Under the pieces are notes generated by a model. That model did no database searches, was not told where the DNA came from, and was given only the letters and a program-made list of their open reading frames with translations. The position numbers and the translations under genes were made by a program. Below, piece by piece: positions 31,130-40,114 of a stretch of 40,354 nt of DNA. This stretch comes from a virus: positions 1 through 40,354 of IMG/VR virus record IMGVR_UViG_3300021356_000049. The stretch is one strand, 5' to 3'. Position 1 is the first letter of the stretch. The number at the start of each line of letters is the position of its first letter.

Positions 31130-33354
31130 TGTCTCTCAATAAAGTTTTAAACAGACCACTGTTTCGACAACAAGCTTTGAAGAAAGGTGCATTAAAACCT
31201 ATCAAAGCTTTTGATGGTCGTATGATAGGGATGCCAACAGGAGGTTCTTCTGCTTACAATCCAAATAGAGTTCCAGTGGTTGTGCCACAACCAGGATTAT
31301 TTAGTAGAGCAGGTCAATTTTTAAAAAGAACTGGAAGAGATATTAGATCTTTTCCAAGATCTGTTCCAGGTCAAGTTATGAACCCAAGAACAAGAGTTCC
31401 TTTTGGTATGGGAGGTGGTATAAGTAGATTATTTGTGGCTCCTATGGGTACTTATGATGCAGTATCAGCTATGACAGACAAGATAGGAATGAAACCTGGT
31501 ATGCTAAAAACTGGAGTAGATTTTGGTTTAAGTGGATTAGCATTATTAAATCCTTACACAAGAGCTGCAGGTTTAGCTTATGGTGCTTATAATTTGGCTA
31601 GACCTTTAGTAGGGGGAGCTATTGATTATGTAACTCAAAAACCTATAGGGACTACAAGTCAAGCATTAGATGTGAGAAATTATCTTGGCGAACCAATTCA
31701 AACAAGTTTGTTCTCTCCTATAGATACAAGTAAAAGAGAAACTAGAAAAGAAAGAAGAGATAGAAAAAAATTAGAAAGGGTTGCTCAAGCTGAAGGATCA
31801 GAAGTAGGGATAGTACCTGATCAATTAACTCAGCCACAAAACGAAACTCAATTAGGACAAACAGAAGTTGTTGATTTAAACAAAACAATTAGAAACAGAA
31901 GAGGTGAATCAGTATTAGAACCAACTGTACCAGTGCAAACTGTTGCACAAGTAAAAGAACAACCTAGTGGTATTGATGGAGGACTTGAAGGTCCTGTTGG
32001 TGTTGAGGGCAAAGATATATCAATTAAACCTAAAGCACCTGTTAAAGAAAATGCATTACAACAAGCACAAAAAATTTACCAAGATTCTACTGAAGGTAAA
32101 GGAACTGAAAGACCTATTGGTGGTAAGTTATTTACATCTGATTTAATTGAAAGAGCTAAACAAATAAGAAGTGAACTTGGTCAAGATCCACAAGGTGATT
32201 TAGCTAGAACAACATTCTTATCTACATTAGCTGCAGGTCTTATGGGAGGCACAACAAGAAAAAGAGGTCTTGGTGGTGCGTTAGAAGTATTTGGTAATGC
32301 TTTAGGTCCAGCAGTAAGTAACTATGCTGTGATGAAACTTAAACAAAACGAATTAGAAAACAAATCTATGGAAACTTATTTAGGTTATGCCTTAGATGAA
32401 ATGAAATTATTTAATGAAGCTTTAGCTGGTGAACCATTTGGTGGTGAATTAGGTGTTGTTCAATTTATTGATGATAATGGTAATACAATAAATGTAAAAG
32501 GTAGACAAACAAAAGGCGGAACAATTGAATTTGCTACAGGTCAAATAGGTCCTAGAGGTAATGAAATTTATGCATCTATTTCTAGTCAAGCAAATGTTCC
32601 TGGTTTTGGTAAAGTAAATCAATTTTTAGATAAGAAAACAGTAGATACTGAAACAATAAAGATTGGTGAAATTTTATCAGGAAGATATAAAACATTTAAA
32701 ATTACTAATGACGTATTAGATACAATAGCTGAGCAACCTAAATCAGTTGGACCTGCTGGTGCAATTAATTTGTTCAAAACACGTGTAGGATCTGCATTAT
32801 CTGACTTAGGATTCTCATTCGGTGCTTCTAAAGAAGAAGCAAGAGGTATTGCTGAATCATATAGAGCACAGATAGAAGCTTCTGATTTAGACGAAGATAC
32901 TAAGAAAAGATTATTAAAGAGCACAGACTTTAACAAATTATATAAAGATGCTGAGAAAAGAATAAAAAGTAGAGTGGGTGGTAAAGTAGATTCTGAAACA
33001 TTAGAAGAACTAGCAGTGGCAGAAACAACTTTGGTATATGCATTAGCTAACTCATTTAAAGATAAAGATAGATTGACTGCTAGAGACGTAGCTGCTGCTG
33101 AAAAACTTGTAAACCTATTTACATTAACAAGAGGTTCTAAAGCTGTAGAAGCATCAATCAGAGCGATTGGTAAACAACTACAAGATGATATCATAAGATA
33201 TGAAAACGATTATAGAAGAGTTGGTGGTCTTGAAAGAACTCTTCAAAACATGAGACAGCAAAATCAATTTAGATTGACAGGAGGCGGAACTATTACAGAT
33301 CAATTTATTAAAACATTAGATGAAGCTGGTTTATTAGAGGAGTTTAATAAATAA
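31129..33354 (+). CDS. Internal virion/ejection protein
   Basis: 741 residues. Basic, Gly-rich start with a hydrophobic stretch near 125-160, then a helical charged body and a C-terminal helix. No catalytic motif such as a transglycosylase glutamate loop is recognised. Its length and order (after a Gln-rich protein, before the 1021-residue protein) match gp15-like ejection proteins of podoviruses. Joined by one-base overlaps on both sides. Confidence 0.65.
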   Translation: MSLNKVLNRPLFRQQALKKGALKPIKAFDGRMIGMPTGGSSAYNPNRVPVVVPQPGLFSRAGQFLKRTGRDIRSFPRSVPGQVMNPRTRVPFGMGGGISRLFVAPMGTYDAVSAMTDKIGMKPGMLKTGVDFGLSGLALLNPYTRAAGLAYGAYNLARPLVGGAIDYVTQKPIGTTSQALDVRNYLGEPIQTSLFSPIDTSKRETRKERRDRKKLERVAQAEGSEVGIVPDQLTQPQNETQLGQTEVVDLNKTIRNRRGESVLEPTVPVQTVAQVKEQPSGIDGGLEGPVGVEGKDISIKPKAPVKENALQQAQKIYQDSTEGKGTERPIGGKLFTSDLIERAKQIRSELGQDPQGDLARTTFLSTLAAGLMGGTTRKRGLGGALEVFGNALGPAVSNYAVMKLKQNELENKSMETYLGYALDEMKLFNEALAGEPFGGELGVVQFIDDNGNTINVKGRQTKGGTIEFATGQIGPRGNEIYASISSQANVPGFGKVNQFLDKKTVDTETIKIGEILSGRYKTFKITNDVLDTIAEQPKSVGPAGAINLFKTRVGSALSDLGFSFGASKEEARGIAESYRAQIEASDLDEDTKKRLLKSTDFNKLYKDAEKRIKSRVGGKVDSETLEELAVAETTLVYALANSFKDKDRLTARDVAAAEKLVNLFTLTRGSKAVEASIRAIGKQLQDDIIRYENDYRRVGGLERTLQNMRQQNQFRLTGGGTITDQFIKTLDEAGLLEEFNK

Positions 33355-36300
33355 TGGCTACTCTAGAACAATTACAAGAACAATTAGATAATAGATCTTT
33401 AGATCCATCTACTCTTTCAAATAAACAAAGAAGAATTATTGATGAGTTAATTAGTAGAGGTAAATTAAAAGGACCTACTACTTCTCAGTTAACAGAGCAA
33501 AGACAAGAAGCAGCCCAAGATATTGCAAGAGAAGAAGAGTTTAGAAGAGATCCTATTGCAACAGCACTAGCTGCTGAAGATTCGTTTTTTAAAGGAAGAC
33601 CAACAGCAGTATTCGCTGGTGATATTACAGGAAGTATTACTCCTTACTTGATGATGAGAGAAAAAATTTATGGTGCAGCTAAATCAGGTAATCTTTGGAA
33701 AAAAGGTCCAGGTAAAATGGCACAAGTTGCAGCTGGTGTAGCAGATAGATTACCAGGCAGATTAAAATTATTAGGAGGTGCATTTAAATTATTAGGTAGA
33801 GTAGCCGATGTACCAACAAAAGTATTACAAAGTCCATTAGGTAGAGCAGAAATTTACTCAATACTTGGTGGAACGGCAGGAGCGGGAGCAGGTTCAATTA
33901 CATATGATATGTTAAATGAGCAAGCTGGAACATTCATAGCATCACAAATCTCAGATCAATTTGCAGATTTAAAACCAGGAGAAGTAGATGCAGATATTAC
34001 ATTGAATGCGTTAAATGAAATGAAGTCAGCATTGATGTGGAATGCTGGTGCATCATTACTTACACCATTAATTACAGGACCATTAGGTAAAGCAGGTAAA
34101 AAACTTTTTGGTACAACAGGACCAAAACAAAAAGAACTTGCAGAGTATGCAAGAGATAAAGGCTTACCTATTCCACTAATTCAAGCAATGAATGACGGAC
34201 CGCTAACAGATGTTGGTAAAGGTTTTTTTAAAACTGTTGGTGTATTCCCATTTATAGGTCCAATAGCTAATCAAGCTTTTCAAGGTGCAGAGCAAAAAGC
34301 AGGTAAAATGTTTTTAGACCAATTAACAACATACGCACCTTTAATGAAAACAGGTGCATTATCTCATTCTATTTATAACCAAGCAGCAAAAGTATTTAAT
34401 GATAATATGGATTTAATTGGTGCTAAATACGATGCATTTGAAAGATTAGCAGATACTATCGGTAACCCAGCTATTATTAAATTAGATAAAACTGTAGCTA
34501 AAGCCCAAGAGTTAAGACAAGCATTTGCACAAGCTTTCCCTGATACTCAAAGATCAATTCAAGCTAAGAATATTGATGAAACTCTAAAACAATCTGGTGA
34601 CCCTATAAATTTATTTTATGATGCTATGGATGCTATTGGAACTAACGCAATTACACCAAAACAATATAAAGGTGTAATTCAAATGTTAAATAATGCAATA
34701 CAAGGCACAGATTATAGAACTTTAGGTAGACAACTATTTATGATTAGAGAAGCATTAGAAAATGACTTCAATGCTTTTGGTGCAAATCTCACAAAAAATG
34801 CTTTCTTACAAGATCCAGGATTAAAAGCTACTTTCGATGGTTTAGCTAAACAAAGCACTGAAAGAGCAGAGGCTTTCATTCAACAAAACATTAGAAATGG
34901 TGAGAAGTTGAGAGATAAACTTTACGATGCTAACGCAACATTCAACAAAGTATTAAATATGTATACAACACCAGCTGCTGCTAGATCATTACAAAAGTTT
35001 GATAGAACATTATTTACAAACAAAGGTACATTTGGAATTGTAGGGAGAGAAGCCCTACCAAGAGATTTATTATTCTCAACTATGGAAAGAGATGTTTTTC
35101 AATCTAATTCACCTGAAGCTTTAAAAAGTTTCAAAACATTAATTGGTGCTGAAGGTAAATATGCTACTGAAAATGGTAAACAATTATTTCAAGCTGCGAA
35201 AGCCAGATATATGTTCAATGCATTTTTAGATTCTTTTGACTCAGCTACAGCTCCACAAGCCAAATCAGTATTTAGAGATACAATTGATTTAGCACCAGGT
35301 GTCAAAGCTGGTACAGAGTATGCACAAGACGTAATGGAAAGATTAGGTACAGATTCAATTGAACAAGCAAGAGGTTTTAGAATTGAAGATGTAAGAACGG
35401 GTAATGGAGTATTTGATGTGAAAGATATTAGATTCTCACCTGAAGATTTCGCACAGTTTAATATTAATAAGTTTATGAACAAACTTGGTATTGGTAAAGC
35501 AACAGAGGATCTTGGTCGAGATAAGATGGTAGAGATGTTAGGTAAAGATGGTGCTAAACAATTCTATGGTTTTACTAATTACATGAAATCTATTTCTGAT
35601 ATTCCTGTATCAGATACATCAACTTTCTTACAAAGAAGATTCACACTAGGATCATTAGGATCTGTAGCTGGTGGTATGTTTATTGGTGGTGCTGCTTTTG
35701 CTGTGAACCCATTTGCACCTGCAATATTTTTATTATTAGCAAGGAGAGCAGGTTTAATGCTTACCGATCCTACTGCATTAAGATATATGAATGATGCCTT
35801 ATTACCTGAAGAACAAATCAAATTGTTAAAAGGTCAATCTATTGGTGAAGCACAAAAAGGTTTGTTTGGTACTACAAGAAAGTTTACTGGAAGAAGTATC
35901 AATCCAAAACTAACAGCTGTGGGTTTAACAAGAAAGAGAGATGCTTTTGCTAGATTATACAATTACTTTGCAGATCAAGAACAAGATTTACCAAGAGTAG
36001 ATCCAAGAACTGTTGATCCAAAAGAAATACAACAAAGATTATTAAACTTATCTTTTCAAGTACCACAACCTATTTACGATGATAAAAATTTACCAAAGGA
36101 TGTTGTTGAAACAATGTTTGCTGGTGACTTTACAAAGTCATCGGGTAACAAAGCACTTGATAATGACATGGTGGCATACTTAGATCAAACAGTAAAAGCA
36201 GATGAAGATACTATGTTAGAGCAAGCTCAAAGAGATCAAGAGGCAGATGATCCAAGTGTTACTGCAGATCTACAATTACAACCTGCATTTGGTCAGCAAC

Positions 36301-36419
36301 AGATGGCACAAGCGCCACAAGTACCACAAGGTCAAGCTACAGCTCAAGACGTTCAAGCTTTATTTCCATTTGATACAACAGCACAAGCTATAGCTCAAAG
36401 GAGACAGAATCGTGGCTAA
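33354..36419 (+). CDS. Large internal virion/ejection protein
   Basis: 1021 residues, the largest gene here. The N-terminal third contains several Gly-rich and hydrophobic segments. A strong hydrophobic stretch with VAGGMFIGGAAFAV and PFAPAIFLLLA near 770-800 is suited to form the membrane channel. The tail (last 60 residues) is Gln-rich and acidic. T7 gp16-like proteins have the same order but normally carry a lytic transglycosylase; I do not see that domain. Confidence 0.65.
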   Translation: MATLEQLQEQLDNRSLDPSTLSNKQRRIIDELISRGKLKGPTTSQLTEQRQEAAQDIAREEEFRRDPIATALAAEDSFFKGRPTAVFAGDITGSITPYLMMREKIYGAAKSGNLWKKGPGKMAQVAAGVADRLPGRLKLLGGAFKLLGRVADVPTKVLQSPLGRAEIYSILGGTAGAGAGSITYDMLNEQAGTFIASQISDQFADLKPGEVDADITLNALNEMKSALMWNAGASLLTPLITGPLGKAGKKLFGTTGPKQKELAEYARDKGLPIPLIQAMNDGPLTDVGKGFFKTVGVFPFIGPIANQAFQGAEQKAGKMFLDQLTTYAPLMKTGALSHSIYNQAAKVFNDNMDLIGAKYDAFERLADTIGNPAIIKLDKTVAKAQELRQAFAQAFPDTQRSIQAKNIDETLKQSGDPINLFYDAMDAIGTNAITPKQYKGVIQMLNNAIQGTDYRTLGRQLFMIREALENDFNAFGANLTKNAFLQDPGLKATFDGLAKQSTERAEAFIQQNIRNGEKLRDKLYDANATFNKVLNMYTTPAAARSLQKFDRTLFTNKGTFGIVGREALPRDLLFSTMERDVFQSNSPEALKSFKTLIGAEGKYATENGKQLFQAAKARYMFNAFLDSFDSATAPQAKSVFRDTIDLAPGVKAGTEYAQDVMERLGTDSIEQARGFRIEDVRTGNGVFDVKDIRFSPEDFAQFNINKFMNKLGIGKATEDLGRDKMVEMLGKDGAKQFYGFTNYMKSISDIPVSDTSTFLQRRFTLGSLGSVAGGMFIGGAAFAVNPFAPAIFLLLARRAGLMLTDPTALRYMNDALLPEEQIKLLKGQSIGEAQKGLFGTTRKFTGRSINPKLTAVGLTRKRDAFARLYNYFADQEQDLPRVDPRTVDPKEIQQRLLNLSFQVPQPIYDDKNLPKDVVETMFAGDFTKSSGNKALDNDMVAYLDQTVKADEDTMLEQAQRDQEADDPSVTADLQLQPAFGQQQMAQAPQVPQGQATAQDVQALFPFDTTAQAIAQRRQNRG

Positions 36420-36612
36420 CGGAAAAGAACCAAAGACTACCGGAGAACACATCATAGCCTTATACGGTCATATTACTGGTTTGAAAAAACAACAAGATCA
36501 CATGCACAAAGGTCTTGATGATGTAAGACAAAAAGTGAATTGGTTTTTTATTGCCTTAGTTGGAGGCATGGGTGCAATTATTTTGACATTGGTAAATTTA
36601 TTGGCTAATTAG
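36412..36612 (+). CDS. XhlA-like membrane protein, holin accessory candidate
   Basis: 66 residues from a GTG inside the previous gene. A helix with GEHIIALYGHITGLKKQQ is followed by one membrane segment at 43-64. The layout, a coiled-coil-like helix then one C-terminal TM, resembles the XhlA/haemolysin-type lysis proteins. It could work with the M15 peptidase, though separated from it by 22 kb. No ribosome site is evident. Confidence 0.55.
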   Translation: MANGKEPKTTGEHIIALYGHITGLKKQQDHMHKGLDDVRQKVNWFFIALVGGMGAIILTLVNLLAN

Positions 36613-36616
36613 TGGA

Positions 36617-37291
36617 ATGTCACTAATTAAGATTAATAAAAAATATCCTTACAAAAAACATAATCGATTTCAATCAGAGACAGGTAGAAAGTATTTAGTA
36701 GATGAAGCTCCTGTTCCTAGCGTAACTACAATATTATCAGCCACAAAAGATAGAAAACATTTAGATGATTGGCGTAGAAGAGTGGGTAATGCAGAGGCAG
36801 ACAGAATAATGAACAACGCATCAACTGTTGGAACTGAGATGCATAGAGTATTAGAATTTTATTATAATGGTGAAAAGTATTTTAATGAAACAGAAGAAGG
36901 TATCAAGCCACGTAAAATGGCTGAGGTCATAAAAGATAATTTAAAAATAGATGAAGTATGGGGTAATGAAGTATCCCTGGCTTATAATCAAGAATATGCT
37001 GGAACTACAGATCTTGTAGCTATGGCTTATGGTAAGCCCTCAATAGTCGATTTTAAACAGTCAAATAGACCAAAGAGAGAAGAATGGATAGAAGACTACA
37101 AATGCCAGCTAGGAGCCTATTATTTGGCCCATAAAACGCATTACGGGCCCATAGAGCAGGGTGTAGTAGCTATTGCGACCAGGGACCTACAATATCAAGA
37201 ATTCAAGCTCTCAGAGCCTCTATTGCACGAATATGCAGAGAAATTCCTTGAAAGACTAGAAACATATAAGAAAACGATGAAAAAAGGCTAG
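36617..37291 (+). CDS. PD-(D/E)XK exonuclease
   Basis: 224 residues. VPSVTTIL at 33-40, GTEMHRVLEFYY at 72-83, a catalytic cluster with D132 in GTTDLVAM, D145 and K147 in IVDFKQS and Q164 in CQLGAYYLAH fit the RecB/MGME1-like family that phages use for host DNA degradation or recombination. First gene of the replication region. Its TAG overlaps the opposing helicase stop in a CTAG at 37288-37291, with no terminator between. Confidence 0.8.
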   Translation: MSLIKINKKYPYKKHNRFQSETGRKYLVDEAPVPSVTTILSATKDRKHLDDWRRRVGNAEADRIMNNASTVGTEMHRVLEFYYNGEKYFNETEEGIKPRKMAEVIKDNLKIDEVWGNEVSLAYNQEYAGTTDLVAMAYGKPSIVDFKQSNRPKREEWIEDYKCQLGAYYLAHKTHYGPIEQGVVAIATRDLQYQEFKLSEPLLHEYAEKFLERLETYKKTMKKG

Positions 37292-38721
37292 AGAAGCCAA
37301 TCCTTGGCTTTATCACCCAAAGTCTTAGCAGAAAGTTGAATTTTTCTTTTCAAAGCTTGAACGATTCGTTCATCAATTGTGTCTTTAGCAATGATATCAA
37401 TATAGACAACATTCTTTGTTTGACCAATCCTGTGAGCACGATCTTCAGATTGTAAACGAACTTCAAGATTATAATTGTTAGAATAATAAATTACATACTT
37501 TGCAGCAGTTAGAGTTAATCCATAACCACCTGTTGTTGGATTACCTACAAAAAATCTACACTCAGGATCATTTTGAAAACGTTCAACGGCTGTCATTCTT
37601 TGTTGCTGTGATACTTCACCATAAATTGAAACAACAGATTTACTTCCATACTTATCATTTAAGGCTCCAATAATTTCATGAATATTATGTACGTAGTTAG
37701 CCCAAATAATTACTTTCTGATCTGTCTCCTCCAAGATCTCCATCATAGCTTTTAACTTTTCATTATTGAATTGAAGTATTTCACCATCATCACTTTTACA
37801 GTAACCATTAGCTACTTGATGAAGTCTAAGTATTTCAGTTAATTGATTGTGAACTGATATTGTTTCATTTTCAAACTTAGCTAGAGCTTCGATCTTTAAT
37901 CTTTGATAAACTCTTTTCTGCTCACCTGATAATTCTATCTCTCTTTTTTGGTAAACCTTTTCAGGTATGTCCAAACACTCATCTTTAGTTAGTCTAAGTG
38001 AGAATGCTTTTAGCTTTTGCTCTAATTCATCTAAATTAGTGAAACCATCAGGTACCATAATAGCTTCTCCCCTAGCTATATACACCTCATCAAATGTACA
38101 ATATCTATTTCTGAATGCATAAAAGCTTTTAAACCCTAATAATGCTGGATCTAGGAAGGCACATTGTGTATATAAATCTAATGGAGATTTTGTTACTGGC
38201 GATCCTGTTAGTATACGCCTCATACGCGCTCGCCATCTTAGTGCTAAAATGTTTTTTGTTCTTTTTGCTTTTGGGTTTTTTATGGTCGTTGATTCATCAA
38301 TCACCATTATATTATTTGGTTGGTTTGTAAGAAATCTATTACACTCATCTAATCCTTTCTTTGTTGATAACGCTTCAACGTTTATTAGAAAGAATTTCAT
38401 TTTATCTTTTTGTGTTAAGAATTTTTTATATTGTTTAGGTTTATCTACTTTCCAAGCAAAGACAGATCTTTCTATTTCACTTGGTAAGTGAGTTTCTATT
38501 TCATTTTTCCAAACTGTGTATACAGATTTTGGCGCAACAATAAGCGCTGCATCTATACGTTTTTTTAAATATAGGTAACCAATATTGTCTATTGTAGTTT
38601 TTGTTTTACCCGTACCCATCTCCATGAACAAAGCGTAAGTCGTTCTATCAGCCGATTCGGCTAATGCTTTACGTTGATGTTCATAAGGTTGTGTCTTATA
38701 AGGGTATTTCCATTTTGCCAT
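37288..38721 (-). CDS. SNF2/DEAD-type DNA helicase
   Basis: 477 residues from the ATG at 38721 on the reverse strand (a TTG at 38760 would give 490). It has GTGKT at 36-40 (Walker A), a DEST box in VIDESTTIKNPK and, near the C-terminus, NPTTGGYGLTLTAAK and QSEDRAHRIGQ (motifs V and VI). This is the superfamily 2 SNF2 layout common in phage replication modules. It is the only reverse-strand gene seen. The TTG start is unlikely because the ATG aligns with the MAKWKYPYKT start I recall for relatives. Confidence 0.85.
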   Translation of the reverse strand: MAKWKYPYKTQPYEHQRKALAESADRTTYALFMEMGTGKTKTTIDNIGYLYLKKRIDAALIVAPKSVYTVWKNEIETHLPSEIERSVFAWKVDKPKQYKKFLTQKDKMKFFLINVEALSTKKGLDECNRFLTNQPNNIMVIDESTTIKNPKAKRTKNILALRWRARMRRILTGSPVTKSPLDLYTQCAFLDPALLGFKSFYAFRNRYCTFDEVYIARGEAIMVPDGFTNLDELEQKLKAFSLRLTKDECLDIPEKVYQKREIELSGEQKRVYQRLKIEALAKFENETISVHNQLTEILRLHQVANGYCKSDDGEILQFNNEKLKAMMEILEETDQKVIIWANYVHNIHEIIGALNDKYGSKSVVSIYGEVSQQQRMTAVERFQNDPECRFFVGNPTTGGYGLTLTAAKYVIYYSNNYNLEVRLQSEDRAHRIGQTKNVVYIDIIAKDTIDERIVQALKRKIQLSAKTLGDKAKDWLL

Positions 38722-38748
38722 ATCCGAAGCCTTTGTATATTTTTCTGT

Positions 38749-38776
38749 TTGACTTTGCAAGAGAAAAGTCTATAAC
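38749..38776 (+). promoter_or_regulatory. Sigma70-like promoter before the replication operon
   Basis: TTGACT at 38749-38754, a 16-base spacer and TATAAC at 38771-38776, each five of six from consensus. The ATG at 38788 is 11 bases after the -10, leaving a leader of about five bases and no ribosome site. The sequence lies in the gap between divergent genes, so the helicase promoter must be close on the other strand. Confidence 0.55.
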
Positions 38777-38787
38777 CCGAATCAGAT

Positions 38788-39330
38788 ATGGATATCGAAA
38801 AGTTTTCAAATTTAGAAGTTGATACTGCGAGCACGAAATCAATCTCGGATGCTTGTAATGAAATGAAAAAGTTGGAAGCTGAGATAGAACAAGCTGAGGA
38901 AAATCTTTCCGTAAAAAAAGCTAAATACAGAGATTATCAGGAACGTAAAATACCAGAGCTTATGCAAGAAGCTGGTGTTAATGCGATCAAACTTGCTGAT
39001 GGTACACAAGTTGAAGTTAAGCCGTTTTATTCGGCAAGAATACCTGAGAGTCGTACCGAAGAAGCTTTTAGTTGGCTTCGAGATAAAGGTTTCGGTGATC
39101 TTATTAAGAATACGGTTACTACTACTTTTAACAGAGGACAAGACAATCAAGTTGCAGAACTTGTAAAAGTTTGTGAGCAGTTTGGGTTTAAATACTTGCA
39201 GAAACAAAAAGTTGAACCTATGACACTCAAAGCGTTTGCGAGAGAACAAGTTGAAAAAGGAAAGGAACTCCCGTTTGATTTATTTGGTATCTATATTGCA
39301 AATAAAGCAAAACTAAAAACGAAGGAGTAA
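38788..39330 (+). CDS. Conserved replication-region protein, unknown
   Basis: 180 residues: an N-terminal coiled coil to about 65, then a domain with IPELMQEAGVNAIKLADGT, ARIPESRTEEAFSWLRDKGF and a C-terminal VEPMTLKAFAREQVEKG. I know this as a protein of marine phage replication modules with no known function (DUF7173-like, recalled only). It may bind DNA. The promoter at 38749 appears to serve it; ribosome site absent. Ends with GAAGGAG shared with the next gene's site. Confidence 0.65.
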   Translation: MDIEKFSNLEVDTASTKSISDACNEMKKLEAEIEQAEENLSVKKAKYRDYQERKIPELMQEAGVNAIKLADGTQVEVKPFYSARIPESRTEEAFSWLRDKGFGDLIKNTVTTTFNRGQDNQVAELVKVCEQFGFKYLQKQKVEPMTLKAFAREQVEKGKELPFDLFGIYIANKAKLKTKE

Positions 39331-39332
39331 AC

Positions 39333-40112
39333 ATGTCTAACGGAAAAGACGTAGCTACAAAAAAGAAAAACGAAGTAGCAACAATCGACATAGAAAAGTT
39401 TGCTGATCAAGGTTTTGAAAACATTGATAGCAAATCGTTGCAGTTACCATTCTTAAAAATTTTAGGACAGTTGTCGCCACAAGTTACAGCTGGTGATTCT
39501 AAATATATAGAAGCTGCAAAACCAGGAATGATCTACAATACTGTTACAGATAAACTGTATGACGGTAACAAAGGTATCTTGGTAATACCTGCTTATTACA
39601 AGTTTGAATACATTGAATGGGCAGACAGAGGACAAGAAGGTAGTAATGCACCTAGAAATATCTATCCTGCTGATAGTGATATCATGTCTAAAACTACTAG
39701 AGGTGATGACGGTAAAGATAGATTAGAGTCCGGTAATTACATTGAAGAGACAGCGTCTCACTTTGTAGTCGTAGTCGAAGAAAGTATGGCCAGCGAAGCA
39801 TTGATCACAATGAAATCTACTCAAAGAAAAAAATCTAAGAAGTGGAATTCAATGATGAATATGATGCAAGTACCTAAAAAAGATGGCAAAGGTTTCTTCA
39901 GACCAGCACCATTCACTCAACAGTATAGACTAAAAACTGTGTTGGAGAAAAACCAACTTGGTTCTTGGTATGGTTGGGAGATTACATCTGAAGGATTGGT
40001 TAATGATGAGAGTCTAGTAAATAGATCTTATAAATTTAGACAATCTTTGATGAGTGGAAGTGTTAAAGTAAAACACGGCCAAGAAGAAGAATCAGTTAAA
40101 ACACCATTCTAA
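39333..40112 (+). CDS. ssDNA-binding protein candidate
   Basis: 259 residues. The order LQLPFLKILGQLSPQVTAGD, GILVIPAYYKFEYIEW and RPAPFTQQYRLKTVLE is shared with a protein often annotated as single-stranded DNA-binding in uncultured marine phages. An OB-like beta core is plausible; no OB motif is certain. Expressed just upstream of a primase fragment, so a replication role fits. Confidence 0.55.
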   Translation: MSNGKDVATKKKNEVATIDIEKFADQGFENIDSKSLQLPFLKILGQLSPQVTAGDSKYIEAAKPGMIYNTVTDKLYDGNKGILVIPAYYKFEYIEWADRGQEGSNAPRNIYPADSDIMSKTTRGDDGKDRLESGNYIEETASHFVVVVEESMASEALITMKSTQRKKSKKWNSMMNMMQVPKKDGKGFFRPAPFTQQYRLKTVLEKNQLGSWYGWEITSEGLVNDESLVNRSYKFRQSLMSGSVKVKHGQEEESVKTPF

Positions 40113-40114
40113 TT

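Noticed and set aside
32619-33194. Reverse-strand 191-codon frame
   Set aside because: Ser/Leu-rich shadow of an ejection protein gene.
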